A DNA stretch of 64,000 nt from Sporobacter sp963675425 (GTDB taxonomy: Bacteria; Bacillota; Clostridia; Oscillospirales; Oscillospiraceae), in assembly GCA_963675425.1 (NCBI GenBank), contig OY776214.1:1674001-1738000 (forward strand). The letters run 5' to 3'. The position numbers and the translations under genes were made by a program. Position 1 is the first letter of the stretch, and the number at the start of each line of letters is the position of its first letter. The notes beneath the pieces are model-generated. The model searched no databases and was not told where the DNA came from. It saw only the letters and a list, made by a program, of their open reading frames with translations. This document shows positions 49,697 through 58,570 of the stretch, piece by piece.

Positions 49697-50329
49697 TTAC
49701 CGGCCGGGGGCAAGCTCGTACAGCAGCGCGTTGCAAATGGCGGCGGCGACGTTGCTGCCGCCTTTTCGTCCGTCGGCAATGATGCAGGGCACGCCGGCGG
49801 CTTTGATGATATCCTTGCTCTCCACAACGTTAACAAAGCCGACGGGCACGCCGATGATGAGCCTGGGCGCGATACGTCCTTCTTTGATCAGCTCATCGAG
49901 CCGCAGCAGGGCCGTCGGCGCGTTGCCGATGGCAAAGATAAGCGGCTTTCTGAGCGTACACGCTTTTTCCATGCTGACGGCCGCCCGGGTGATTCCGCGT
50001 GCTTTGGCCTCTACGGCCACATTCTCGTCGGACATGAAGCAGTGAACCTCGCCGCCGAACCGGGCCAGGAGCGTCTTATTAATGCCCGCCCGGGCCATGT
50101 TCGTATCGGTGACGATATCCGCCCCGTCCCGCAGCGCCGCTTTAGCTTTTTCGACAGCGGCGGGGGAGAAGTACAGGTTTTTCGCGTAATCAAAGTCAGC
50201 CGTCGTATGGATAACGCGTTTGGTAACGGCGGCCTGTTCAGGCGGGATTTCTGTATTGCCGAGCTCACGGGTGATGATTTCAAAGCTTCGCTTTTCGATA
50301 TCCATCGGGGCGAGTGTATGCCAGTCCAA
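49697..50329 (-). CDS. cbiC: Cobalt-precorrin-8 methylmutase
   Basis: This enzyme moves a methyl group from C11 to C12 to form cobyrinate. The 210-residue protein has the family blocks RVIHTTADFDYAKNLYFSP (with the active-site His), DIVTDTNMARAGI, IGNAPTAL and GVPVGFVNVVESK. The start is TTG 50329, 10 bases behind AGGAG; ATG 50305 is the alternative. It is the last gene of the minus-strand corrin operon, 21 bases behind cbiET. Confidence 0.95.
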   Translation of the reverse strand: MDWHTLAPMDIEKRSFEIITRELGNTEIPPEQAAVTKRVIHTTADFDYAKNLYFSPAAVEKAKAALRDGADIVTDTNMARAGINKTLLARFGGEVHCFMSDENVAVEAKARGITRAAVSMEKACTLRKPLIFAIGNAPTALLRLDELIKEGRIAPRLIIGVPVGFVNVVESKDIIKAAGVPCIIADGRKGGSNVAAAICNALLYELAPGR

Positions 50330-50350
50330 TCAGATCGATCTCCTTTCGAT

Positions 50351-51565
50351 TTAGCCGTTTGCCTTATCCGGGCAGCCTTCGGCGCTCAGAATAAAGACAG
50401 GATTCATAGCCGTCATCATGTGATAGCCGCCGACAGGTCGGGTGCGGCTAACGGCGACCTGTACAATCTCCGCGTGTCTGACGGGCAGCTTTGCCATCAG
50501 CTCCGCAGCTTCGGAGAGCGTTTCAAGCGCCACGGCGCTGATCACAAAACGTACCTGAGAATTTTTAGACAGCAGCGCTTCCAGTATTTCTTTGAGGCTG
50601 CCGCCGCTGCCGCCGATAAAAGCGGCGTCGGGCGCTTCCAGTCCGTCAAAGGACAAGGGGGCTTTGCCGGCGACGATTTCGATATTGGACACGCTGAACC
50701 GGCAAGCGTTATCCGAGATAAGCTGCCGGCCCTCCTCGTTCCGTTCAAAGGACCATACACGGCCGTTACGGGCCAAAAGCGCGGCCTCGACCGATACGGA
50801 GCCGGTGCCCGCGCCAATGTCGTAAACAATATCGGTGTCCCGGAGCCGGAGCTTTGAGAGGATAACGCTGCGTACTTCGCTCTTCGTCATGGGCGTTATG
50901 CCCCGAATAAACGCGTCGTCCGGGAGGCCGCAGGAGACAGTCCTTCCCGGCGACGGATTGTCGACCAGCATAACCGCCAGGTCGTCGTGTTCAGCTTGAG
51001 ACAGCTTGTGCGCGGTCGAAACGGTGAGGCGCTCGTTATCGGCACCGAGATTTTCGCCGACACTCACCGTCAGCGCGCCGAGACCGGCTGAAACGAGCTG
51101 CGCGCAAAGGCTTTGCACGTTCATTACGCCCCCCGTCAGAAAAAACGTTTCGCTGTTCTCCCGGACGACAGCCACGACGTCGGCCTGTTTGCCGTGGGCG
51201 CTCACAAGCTTCCAGTCCTGCCAAGGGCGTTTGAGGCGCGCGGAAAAATACTGGACGCTTGAAAGGCCGGGCAGGATCGTCGTGTTGCTGTGCCCCAGCT
51301 GCTCCAGCAGCTTTTTTGTCCCGCTGTAAAAGCCCGTGTCCCCGCTCATTAAAATGCAGACGGCTTTGCCGGGCGTCCGCTCGATCAGCCGGGCAATCTC
51401 AACCGGGTCTATCGCCGCGTGCTTTTCCGCGGGGGATGTGGAATCCACCGCCGCAAGCAGCCGTTGCGCACCAATGACCAGCTCCGCTCGGCCGAGCGCT
51501 TCTAGGGCTTCGGCCGTCAGTGTGCCGGGGCTGGCCATGCCCATGCCGACGATTGTTATGCTCAT
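50351..51565 (-). CDS. cbiET: Bifunctional cobalt-precorrin-7/6B methyltransferase-decarboxylase
   Basis: The protein combines CbiE (C5 methylation) and CbiT (C15 methylation with C12 acetate decarboxylation). The 404-residue chain has an N-terminal tetrapyrrole methyltransferase domain (about 1-200, GMGMASPGTLTAEAL, SGDTGFYSGTKKLLE). The C-terminal Rossmann SAM domain (about 205-400) has DIVYDIGAGTGSVSVEAALL and APDAAFIGGSGG. ATG 51565 overlaps the cbiJ stop by 4 bases. Fusion of the two is common, called CobL in the aerobic pathway. Confidence 0.94.
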   Translation of the reverse strand: MSITIVGMGMASPGTLTAEALEALGRAELVIGAQRLLAAVDSTSPAEKHAAIDPVEIARLIERTPGKAVCILMSGDTGFYSGTKKLLEQLGHSNTTILPGLSSVQYFSARLKRPWQDWKLVSAHGKQADVVAVVRENSETFFLTGGVMNVQSLCAQLVSAGLGALTVSVGENLGADNERLTVSTAHKLSQAEHDDLAVMLVDNPSPGRTVSCGLPDDAFIRGITPMTKSEVRSVILSKLRLRDTDIVYDIGAGTGSVSVEAALLARNGRVWSFERNEEGRQLISDNACRFSVSNIEIVAGKAPLSFDGLEAPDAAFIGGSGGSLKEILEALLSKNSQVRFVISAVALETLSEAAELMAKLPVRHAEIVQVAVSRTRPVGGYHMMTAMNPVFILSAEGCPDKANG

Positions 51566-52323
51566 TGCTCAGCCTCCAGCAGTGCTTGTACTTTTTGAAT
51601 AATTTCCGGCTGTGACAGCCCGTCGTCATCCGGGCGGCTAATCACGATAACCCGCGCGCCGAGGTCCCGCGCGGCCTCCAGCTTTTCGGGAAAGCCGCCG
51701 TTTTTGCCACCGTCCTTGGTGACGAGTATGCCGATGTTAAACTGGCGCATCAGCGCCACATTGAAATCCTTCGAGAACGGCCCCTGGACGGCGACAATAT
51801 GGCTGGATTTGTAGCCCAATGCGAGACAAGCATCAATAGAATCGACAGCCGGGAGCACCCGTGGAAAGAGCCGTTCGGCAAAATCGGGCACAGATGTATA
51901 GGCGGCCAGCTCCTTGCTGCCTGTGGCCAGCAGGACGTTGCCGTCTGTGCTTTTTAAAAGTGCGGCGGCTTCGGAAGCGGAAGCCGTGAGCGTGACGCCC
52001 TCCAGTTGGCTGCGATCGCGTGAAAGCCGTATGTATAAAGCGCCGGCCTGCTGAGCGGCGGTTTGGATATTTGCCGTGACATTTGTAGCATAGGGGTGCG
52101 TGGCGTCAATGATCGTTGTGTAGCCACCGTGCTGGATGAGCGCCTTCATTTCCAGCGCGTCCATCCGGCCGACGAGAACGGAAAAGCCGGCTCGCCCCTT
52201 TGGCAGCATCGACTGCCCGTAGTCGCTCGCCACACTGACCGTTACAGCGCATGGTAGCTTGGAAAGCGCTTCTGTCAGCTCGCGCGCGTCGCTCGTGCCG
52301 CCGAAGACGAGCACCTTTTTCAT
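51562..52323 (-). CDS. cbiJ: Cobalt-precorrin-6A reductase
   Basis: It reduces the corrin macrocycle at C18-C19 using a nicotinamide cofactor. The 253-residue protein starts with the family motif KVLVFGGTSDARELTEAL and has IDATHPYATNVTANI, YIRLSRDRS and VTKDGGKNGGFPEKLEAA. ATG 52323 follows GAGGAAAA and overlaps the cbiH stop by 4 bases, so the operon is translationally coupled. Confidence 0.94.
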   Translation of the reverse strand: MKKVLVFGGTSDARELTEALSKLPCAVTVSVASDYGQSMLPKGRAGFSVLVGRMDALEMKALIQHGGYTTIIDATHPYATNVTANIQTAAQQAGALYIRLSRDRSQLEGVTLTASASEAAALLKSTDGNVLLATGSKELAAYTSVPDFAERLFPRVLPAVDSIDACLALGYKSSHIVAVQGPFSKDFNVALMRQFNIGILVTKDGGKNGGFPEKLEAARDLGARVIVISRPDDDGLSQPEIIQKVQALLEAEQ

Positions 52324-53051
52324 AGCTTTTCCTCGTAACCGCGCGAGGTTATCATTTTTCCGTCGATCACCCGCGTGTTGGAGCTGCCGATAAAGACGGT
52401 TGTAAACATATCGACACTGGTTTCCAGCAGCTCGCCAAGAGACAACAGGCGGCTGGACTGACCGTCCCGGCCGATATGGCTGACCAGCCCGCAGACCGTT
52501 TCCGCGTCCCGGTACTGGAGCAGGATGTCGCAGGCCTTTTTTAAATGGCCGGCGCGTTTATGGCTGGAGGGGTTATACAGGACAACGGCAAAGTCACCCG
52601 TTCCGGCCCCGTGCAGCCGCTTTTCGATTTTTTCCCACGGCACAAGCAGGTCGGAAAGCGAGATGACCGCGAAATCCTGCATGAGCGGCGCGCCGAGCAC
52701 GGCGCCGCCGCTCTGCGCGGCCGTGACGCCGGGGACGATCTCAATGTCAACAGAATCATCGCCCGCTGCCAGCTCGTAAATGAGCCCGGCCATGCCGTAC
52801 ACACCGGCATCGCCGCTGCAGACCATTGATACGGTCTTTCCGCGCGCTTCCTCAATGGCGGCCCGGCAGCGCTCTATTTCGCTGCGCATACCGGTTTCGA
52901 GATAGGCTTTTGCCGGATAAAACGGCTTGACCAACTCCACATATTTCGTATAGCCGCAGATTAAATCGGATGTCTCTAGCGCCTGCGCCGCCCGGCCGGT
53001 CATGCCGTCGCGGCTTCCCGGCCCGATGCCGACTACAAAAAGTTTACCCAT
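52320..53051 (-). CDS. cbiH: Cobalt-precorrin-3 C17-methyltransferase
   Basis: It methylates C17 and drives ring contraction in the anaerobic pathway. The 243-residue protein has LFVVGIGPGSRDGMTGRA, the SAM-binding VCSGDAGVYGMAGLIYEL, and VVLYNPSSHKRAGHL, which is diagnostic for CobJ/CbiH. ATG 53051 follows GGAGG and shares one base with the cbiG stop. It is the short form without the C-terminal extensions seen in some lineages. Confidence 0.94.
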   Translation of the reverse strand: MGKLFVVGIGPGSRDGMTGRAAQALETSDLICGYTKYVELVKPFYPAKAYLETGMRSEIERCRAAIEEARGKTVSMVCSGDAGVYGMAGLIYELAAGDDSVDIEIVPGVTAAQSGGAVLGAPLMQDFAVISLSDLLVPWEKIEKRLHGAGTGDFAVVLYNPSSHKRAGHLKKACDILLQYRDAETVCGLVSHIGRDGQSSRLLSLGELLETSVDMFTTVFIGSSNTRVIDGKMITSRGYEEKL

Positions 53052-54052
53052 TATTCCTCCATAAAGCGAACGGTATACGGCGCGATGCCCAGCGCCATGG
53101 TAATGCCGCTACCGGCATTTTTCTTGACGTAAAGCGTACCGCCGCTGCCCAGAACGGCGCTGCGTTCGCAGACGTTATCCACACCCGTCGTCTTTTTCAC
53201 GAATTCCGATGAGGCGAACCGGCCGCTGACGGCGGCCAGCTCCCCGGCTGTAAATGTTTGAAACGGCAGCCCGTGGCGGGTACAGAATTCCAAAATGCCG
53301 CGCTCAGTGGCTTTAAGGTCGATGCTGCAGACGCGGCAGACGGCTTCCTCAAGGCAGCTGCCTTTTTTGAGTATGAGCTCAAAGGCAGCGTCAAGCTCGT
53401 CTGCCGTCACACCGCGCTGACAGCCGATGCCCAGCGTAAGGATCCGCGGTGTGAGACGCAGCGCGTCCTTGCGGCCGCGGCTTCGGACCGTCACTATGAC
53501 GTCATACTCGTCATCGGTAACGACAAGGCCTTCCGGCAGACGACCCACAATGGGGAAGAAGCTCTTGATATAGATACACTCGCCGGCCAGCAGGTGTGCG
53601 GAGACCCATTTGATTTTGTCGGGGTTCAAAATCGCGATATCGTTTTCGCTGGCCCATGTGTCGACGGCAAAAACGTTATTGCAGTCCGTAGCCGTCGTGA
53701 CGACCGGGATGCAGTTGATCATTTTCGCGATATCCTGTGCCAGCCGATTGGCTCCGCCTATGTGGCCGGACAGGATCGGTATGGCAAATTTGCCGCGCTC
53801 ATCGATGACGATGACGGCGGGGTCTGAGACCTTGGATTGGGCCAGCGGTGCCACGGCGCGCACCGCGATGCCGGCTGCTCCGACAAATACGAGCGCGTCG
53901 TCAGCCACGAAATGCTCATTAGTCCATGTCCGCAGAGAATTTTTGCCGCAACGGAACGCTTCGGATTTGTGGCCGCTCAGCCGCAGCTTTTCGCTGAGCT
54001 GTTCGGCAAGCTCAAAGCCTGTGGCTGTAAAAGCGATTAAGCCAATGTTCAT
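53051..54052 (-). CDS. cbiG: Cobalt-precorrin-5A hydrolase
   Basis: It opens the delta-lactone and releases acetaldehyde, a step specific to the oxygen-independent pathway. The 333-residue protein has the N-terminal and middle regions (VFVGAAGIAVRAVAPLAQSK, DERGKFAIPILSGHIGGANR) and the C-terminal CbiG domain (LTLGIGCQRGVTADEL, GLPFQTFTAGELAAVSG). ATG 54052 overlaps the cbiF stop by 4 bases. Its presence, with cbiD, marks the pathway as anaerobic. Confidence 0.94.
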   Translation of the reverse strand: MNIGLIAFTATGFELAEQLSEKLRLSGHKSEAFRCGKNSLRTWTNEHFVADDALVFVGAAGIAVRAVAPLAQSKVSDPAVIVIDERGKFAIPILSGHIGGANRLAQDIAKMINCIPVVTTATDCNNVFAVDTWASENDIAILNPDKIKWVSAHLLAGECIYIKSFFPIVGRLPEGLVVTDDEYDVIVTVRSRGRKDALRLTPRILTLGIGCQRGVTADELDAAFELILKKGSCLEEAVCRVCSIDLKATERGILEFCTRHGLPFQTFTAGELAAVSGRFASSEFVKKTTGVDNVCERSAVLGSGGTLYVKKNAGSGITMALGIAPYTVRFMEE

Positions 54053-54807
54053 GGCGCTGTTCCCTTCCTGAAACCTGTTGTGAAGCCGGGGTCATACAGC
54101 TTTGAGCGCTCATAATCCCGACCGAGGAAACGGCCCACCAAAATGAGCGCCGTATTTTTAATCCCGTATTGCTCGGCTGTCTGATGCAGCGTGTCAACTG
54201 TGCAGAAGTAGGCCTTTTCGTCCGGCCACGTGGCTTTATAGACAATGGCGGCCGGCGTGTCCGGCGCGTAGCCGCCGAGCATCAATTCCTCCTGTAAGGA
54301 GGCCGTCAGCCCCGCGCTTAAGAAAATGACCATGGTACAGTTATGGGCGGCAAAGCTTTTAATGCTCTCGCGCTCCGGCACAGGCGTGCGCCCGGCCATG
54401 CGTGTGATGACGACGCTTTGGCTGACGCCCGGCAGCGTGTATTCAGCATCGATGGCAGAAGCAGCTCCGCAAAAACTCGAGACGCCGGGTACGCTGTCAT
54501 AGCTGATGCCCAGCTTGTCCAGCTCATCCATCTGCTCGCGGACCGCGCCGTAAAGGCATGGGTCGCCCGTGTGCAGCCGCACGGTCATTTTTCCGTCGGC
54601 CTCGGCCGCACGGATGATTTCCAGCACCTGCTCCAGCGTCAGATAGGCGCTGTCATGGATGACACAACCGCCATTGGCCATTAGAAGCAGCTCGGGATTA
54701 ACGAGGCTCCCCGCGTAAATGATGACGTCGGCCTGTTTTAAAAGCTCCGCGCCCCGAATTGTAATGAGATCGGCCGCGCCACTCCCGGCCCCCACGAAAT
54801 AAACCAT
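54049..54807 (-). CDS. cbiF: Cobalt-precorrin-4 C11-methyltransferase
   Basis: A 252-residue SAM-dependent methyltransferase of the tetrapyrrole methylase family. Diagnostic segments are VYFVGAGSGAADLITIRGAE, IYAGSLVNPELL, RLHTGDPCLYGAVREQMDEL and PGVSSFCGAASAI. ATG 54807 directly follows the cbiD stop codon, with GGAGG inside the end of cbiD. Confidence 0.95.
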   Translation of the reverse strand: MVYFVGAGSGAADLITIRGAELLKQADVIIYAGSLVNPELLLMANGGCVIHDSAYLTLEQVLEIIRAAEADGKMTVRLHTGDPCLYGAVREQMDELDKLGISYDSVPGVSSFCGAASAIDAEYTLPGVSQSVVITRMAGRTPVPERESIKSFAAHNCTMVIFLSAGLTASLQEELMLGGYAPDTPAAIVYKATWPDEKAYFCTVDTLHQTAEQYGIKNTALILVGRFLGRDYERSKLYDPGFTTGFRKGTAP

Positions 54808-55956
54808 TTATATGCCTCCATCTTTGTTTTGAAGCCTTTTAATCAGGCTTTCTGCCGTGCTGGTTTGTCCCAGAAAACCATAAACCTGACTGAACATGAC
54901 GGCCCCGGCCGTAACGCCGCCGCCTACGCGCCGTGTCAGCTGCTCTTGAATTTTAATCAGCAGCGATGCCAAAACCGGCGGGCGCAATCCTTGCTTATCA
55001 AGGATTTCAATACAGGAATCGGTGGAAACGGACCGCATTAGCGCCCGTGCCGTCTCCTGGTCTGCGCCGGCCAGGGCCGCGTGCGCTGTGATAATCTCCA
55101 GGCGGCAGTCGGCCGAGGACGAATGCGTGTTCATAATGCCGCCGGCCAGTTTGACAAGCTTGCCGATATGCGAAACGAACAGGATGTCCGTAAAGCCGTG
55201 ATAAACGGCGAAGTCCAGCGCGTCGCCAATAAAGTTGGCGCACTTGACGGTCGGCGCGCCTTTCAGATAGGGGTGCGATGCGAGAAATTGCCCGCCGTAG
55301 TTGCCCGGGGTCAGGACAACGCGGTTATGGCCGGCGGCGGCCAAAGCGCGCAGCTCCAGCCCAATCGTATCAATGAGGGCCTGTGCGCTCATCGGCTCGA
55401 CGATGCCGCTTGTGCCGAGAATGGAGATGCCGCCCTCAATGCCCAGCCGGGGATTGAACGTTTTCTGCCCCAGACGCACCCCGTCGGGAACGCTGATGAC
55501 AACAGACAGCCCGCCCTCGTAAAACAGATCATCGCAGACGGCGCGGACCTCGGCTTCGATCATCTGCCGGGGGACCTCGTTAATCGCGGCGGCGCCGACG
55601 GGCTGGTTGAGCCCGGGTCTCGTCACACGGCCGACGCCCGGGCCGCCGTCGATGACAATATCCGGCCGGTCCGTTTTCGTCACCTCGGCAAAAACAAGCG
55701 CGCCGTCCGTAATATCGGGGTCGTCTCCGGCGTCCTTCTTAACCGCACAGCGAACGGTGTCCGGGGCTTGGACAAGCTCCAGGACGGGGACTTTGACAGT
55801 CAGTCCCTTCGGGGTCTTAATCTCGACGGTTTCGGCCGCCTTGCCGGTTAAAAGCGTCAGCGCGGCGGCTTTGGCCGCCAGCGCGGCGCAGCTGCCCGTC
55901 GTATAGCCCATACGCAGCCTTTTTGTCCCTTTTTGTATGTAATGCTCAAACGCCAC
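54808..55956 (-). CDS. cbiD: Cobalt-precorrin-5B C1-methyltransferase
   Basis: It methylates C1 in the anaerobic corrin pathway. The 382-residue protein has the family N-terminus RLRMGYTTGSCAALAAKAA, then GGPGVGRVTRPGLNQPVGAAA, GGISILGTSGIVEPMS and VLTPGNYGGQF. The start is GTG 55956 behind GGGGGTGA. It heads the seven-gene operon cbiD-F-G-H-J-ET-C, which is controlled by cobalamin riboswitch 3. Confidence 0.95.
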   Translation of the reverse strand: MAFEHYIQKGTKRLRMGYTTGSCAALAAKAAALTLLTGKAAETVEIKTPKGLTVKVPVLELVQAPDTVRCAVKKDAGDDPDITDGALVFAEVTKTDRPDIVIDGGPGVGRVTRPGLNQPVGAAAINEVPRQMIEAEVRAVCDDLFYEGGLSVVISVPDGVRLGQKTFNPRLGIEGGISILGTSGIVEPMSAQALIDTIGLELRALAAAGHNRVVLTPGNYGGQFLASHPYLKGAPTVKCANFIGDALDFAVYHGFTDILFVSHIGKLVKLAGGIMNTHSSSADCRLEIITAHAALAGADQETARALMRSVSTDSCIEILDKQGLRPPVLASLLIKIQEQLTRRVGGGVTAGAVMFSQVYGFLGQTSTAESLIKRLQNKDGGI

Positions 55957-56004
55957 CGCTTCACCCCCGTTCGATTCCTATGACTGTCATTTAGTCGGTG
56001 TCGC

Positions 56005-56040
56005 CTAAAATAAAAACGCCTCTCCGGTGACGGAGAGGCG
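56005..56040 (-). terminator. Terminator of cobalamin riboswitch 3
   Basis: On the minus strand CGCCTCTCCG and CGGAGAGGCG form a perfect stem followed by TTTTTATTTTA, about 50 bases before cbiD. Confidence 0.9.
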
Positions 56041-56146
56041 TAAAAAAGCACGGAAAATCCCTGCGTTTATCACGCGGCCGAAAGTCCCGTCAGCCTGTGA
56101 GTTCAGGAGAAGCCGACCGGTAAATAAAACCGGTGTCTCCTTTATT

Positions 56147-56298
56147 CGCAACGCAGGTATTCTGGCTTGAGCGTCGTCGCTTTATTTCGCCTTCCCATGA
56201 AACATAGTGGCGTTATGAAATAAAGCTCGGCTCTTACAGCGGCGGCTCCGCGTGGGATTTGCACCCAACTTCCCTAAGCCACGAGGCGTGGCTTTACG
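56147..56298 (-). promoter_or_regulatory. Cobalamin riboswitch 3 (cbi operon)
   Basis: On the minus strand the blocks are GGGAAGTTGGGTGCAAATCC, GCGGAGCCGCCGCTGTAA, GCCACTATG, CATGGGAAGGCG and the B12 box AGCCAGAATACCTGC. Confidence 0.94.
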
Positions 56299-56316
56299 CT
56301 TTGAATATTTTTGCTT

Positions 56317-56345
56317 ATTGTATGTGCTCCCGGCTGATTTGTCAA
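56317..56345 (-). promoter_or_regulatory. Promoter of the cbiD operon
   Basis: On the minus strand a perfect TTGACA (56345-56340) and TACAAT (56322-56317) are spaced by 17 bases. Confidence 0.8.
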
Positions 56346-56418
56346 TAGAGACGATGAGGCGGGCCGCTATTTCTGGCAGAGCGGACACAGAAAAAGACGT
56401 TGCTGTTATAAAAACGGC

Positions 56419-56446
56419 TTGACTGTCTTCACCAATTATGTATAAT
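56419..56446 (+). promoter_or_regulatory. Promoter of the cbiM operon
   Basis: TTGACT (56419-56424) and a perfect TATAAT (56441-56446) are spaced by 16 bases. It diverges from the cbiD promoter about 75 bases away. Confidence 0.75.
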
Positions 56447-56464
56447 GAGATTGCTGAAAATTTC

Positions 56465-56620
56465 ATATTGAAACAGATTCGACAAGCAGGAAGCTGGGTG
56501 AGAATCCCACACTGTCTCGCAACTGTATTTGCTGAGCGAAGGCCATATTGCCACTGTGAAAAAATCATGGGAAGGCGGCCCGAGCTGCGACGCATAAGTC
56601 AGGATACTCGGCCGGATTTG
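56465..56620 (+). promoter_or_regulatory. Cobalamin riboswitch 4 (cbiMNQO-hem operon)
   Basis: The blocks are AGGAAGCTGGGTGAGAATCC, TCTCGCAACTGTATTTGC, TTGCCACTGTG, ATGGGAAGGCGGC and the B12 box AAGTCAGGATACTCGGCC. The core differs in detail from riboswitches 1 and 2, so the four are not recent copies of each other. Confidence 0.93.
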
Positions 56621-56690
56621 CATAAACCAGACCTTACGAAGTATAAGGGGGGTTATTTCTATGGTCAATTCAGGGTAGGCCGGAGTGAAT

Positions 56691-56725
56691 GCACCTTTCT
56701 TATGAAGGTGCAAATTTTTATTTTT
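56691..56725 (+). terminator. Terminator of cobalamin riboswitch 4
   Basis: GCACCTT and AAGGTGC enclose a 7-base loop and are followed by AAATTTTTATTTTT, directly before cbiM. Confidence 0.85.
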
Positions 56726-56735
56726 AGGGGTATTT

Positions 56736-57482
56736 ATGAAACGAATATTCACGGAAAAAAACATAGTTAAGCTTTCAATTTTCGCTTCGGTATTTCTGGC
56801 CTTGCCGATGACGAGCGCTGCTGCCATGCATATCATGGAGGGCTTTCTGCCGCCGGTCTGGTGTATTGCCTGGGGCGCTGTGTGTATCCCGTTTGTGGTC
56901 AAGGGTTTTTTCTCCATTAAAAAGAAAATTTCCGGCAATTCCAAAATGCTCCTGCTTCTGGCGATGTGCGGAGCGTTTACGTTTGTGCTGTCGGCTCTGA
57001 AGCTGCCGTCCGTCACGGGCAGCTGCTCACATCCGACGGGCGTAGGTCTGGGCGCCGTTTTGTTTGGCCCGGCGGCCATGTCGGTTATCGGTGTGATTGT
57101 GCTGTTGTTTCAGGCGCTGCTTTTGGCGCACGGCGGGCTGACAACACTAGGGGCAAACACGTTTTCCATGGGTATTGCCGGCCCGTTCGCTGCTTTTGGC
57201 GTTTACTGGGTGCTTAAACGGCTGAAGGTCGGCAGTGCTGTCGCCGTGTTCTTCGCGGCATTCGTCGGAGACTTGTTTACATATGTTGTCACGTCGTTCC
57301 AGCTGGCGGCCGCTCATCCAGACACGGGTGGCGGTTTTATGGTGTCGGTAGTAAAGTTCCTCGGTGTATTCGCTTTAACGCAGATCCCGCTGGCCGTCTC
57401 CGAAGGCCTATTAACGGCCATTGTCTATCAGGGTATCAGAAAATACAGCCGTCCGGAGCTTGAACTGCTCCACGCTGTTTAA
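56736..57482 (+). CDS. cbiM: Cobalt ECF transporter substrate-binding subunit CbiM
   Basis: A 248-residue membrane protein that captures Co2+ for corrin synthesis. After the signal-like N-terminus (FLALPMTSAAA) the mature protein begins with the metal-binding AMHIMEGFLPPVWC. Further family features are GSCSHPTGVGLGAVLFGP and LLAHGGLTTLGANTFSMGIAGP, with about seven helices. ATG 56736 follows AGGGG. It heads cbiMNQO, controlled by cobalamin riboswitch 4, which assigns cobalt rather than nickel. Confidence 0.96.
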   Translation: MKRIFTEKNIVKLSIFASVFLALPMTSAAAMHIMEGFLPPVWCIAWGAVCIPFVVKGFFSIKKKISGNSKMLLLLAMCGAFTFVLSALKLPSVTGSCSHPTGVGLGAVLFGPAAMSVIGVIVLLFQALLLAHGGLTTLGANTFSMGIAGPFAAFGVYWVLKRLKVGSAVAVFFAAFVGDLFTYVVTSFQLAAAHPDTGGGFMVSVVKFLGVFALTQIPLAVSEGLLTAIVYQGIRKYSRPELELLHAV

Positions 57483-57497
57483 AGGAGGGCGGATACG

Positions 57498-57797
57498 ATG
57501 AAGCTTTGGCAAAAAAATCTGCTTCTTTTACTGCTGGTCGTTGTGATTACAATCGTCCCGCTGTACATCGCCGCCGGCTCCGAATTCGGCGGAGCTGACG
57601 GGGAGGCTGAAAATATCATTGCCGAGATTGACAGCGACTATGAGCCCTGGGCCAGCCCGATTTTCGAACCGGCCAGCGGCGAGATTGAGTCCATGCTGTT
57701 TGCGCTGCAGGCTGCTATCGGGGCCGGGATTATCGGCTTTGGCTTCGGCCGCCTGTCATACAAATTTAAGGAAGAAAAAGCGAGTGAAACACCTTGA
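57498..57797 (+). CDS. cbiN: Cobalt ECF transporter auxiliary subunit CbiN
   Basis: A 99-residue protein with two membrane helices (about 5-23 and 69-88) and an extracellular loop containing SEFGGADGEAENIIAEID and YEPWASPIFEPASGEIESML, typical of CbiN. It assists metal insertion into CbiM. The ATG follows AAGGAGGG. The stop codon overlaps the cbiQ start. Confidence 0.95.
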   Translation: MKLWQKNLLLLLLVVVITIVPLYIAAGSEFGGADGEAENIIAEIDSDYEPWASPIFEPASGEIESMLFALQAAIGAGIIGFGFGRLSYKFKEEKASETP

Positions 57798-58570
57798 GCG
57801 GCATAGACAAATATGCCTATAAGTCCAAAATAGCAGCCGTCAAAGCGTCTCAAAAGCTTGCGTTCACACTTTTAATGATGTGCGTGTGCCTGTTTTTCGG
57901 AAGCCTTACCGTCAGCGCGCTGACGATTGCCATTATGTCGGTAGCCACCCTTTTATTGGGCGGCTACCGGCTGAAAAAATACGTGAGCCTTTTGCTGGTG
58001 CCGTTTTCGTTTCTGATCATCGGCGTGCTGACCATCATAATCAATCAATTAACGAGTACCGACGAGGCCATCGTTTCGGTACACGCTTTTGGCGGCATAT
58101 ATGGCATCAGCCCAGCGTCGGTTACAGCCGGCGTTAAGCTGTTTCTTCGGGCGATGGGCGCTGTGACGTGTTTGTATTTCTTCTCGCTGAATACGCCGAT
58201 GAATTCATTTTTATCGCTGCTGCGAAAACGCGCGCCGACAATCCTCGTGGAGCTGATGGAGCTGATGTACCGGTTCATCTTCATTATATGGGAGGAGGCG
58301 GCCAAAATTCATACGGCGCAGGCCTCCCGCCTGGGATACAAGGGCTTTGTGAACAGCTTGAAATCGCTTGCCGACCTTGTCACAAGCGTTTTTATCCGGG
58401 CGTTCCGGCGCGTGGACCGCATAAACGTCTGCCTCGAATCGCGGGGCTTTGACGGCAACTTTGACTATCTGACCGAGCCGGAACGGACCAGCCGTCTGCT
58501 CACCGGCTTTGCCGCCACTGCGGTGACGGCCTCTATTATTCTGGGAATATTTGAAAGGCTGCGGCCATGA
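57794..58570 (+). CDS. cbiQ: Cobalt ECF transporter transmembrane subunit CbiQ
   Basis: A 258-residue EcfT-type subunit with several helices and the coupling motifs AQASRLGYKGF and CLESRGFDGNFDY. The start is TTG 57794, overlapping the cbiN stop by 4 bases (TTGA), which implies coupled translation. It links CbiM/CbiN to the ATPase CbiO. Confidence 0.95.
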   Translation: MSGIDKYAYKSKIAAVKASQKLAFTLLMMCVCLFFGSLTVSALTIAIMSVATLLLGGYRLKKYVSLLLVPFSFLIIGVLTIIINQLTSTDEAIVSVHAFGGIYGISPASVTAGVKLFLRAMGAVTCLYFFSLNTPMNSFLSLLRKRAPTILVELMELMYRFIFIIWEEAAKIHTAQASRLGYKGFVNSLKSLADLVTSVFIRAFRRVDRINVCLESRGFDGNFDYLTEPERTSRLLTGFAATAVTASIILGIFERLRP

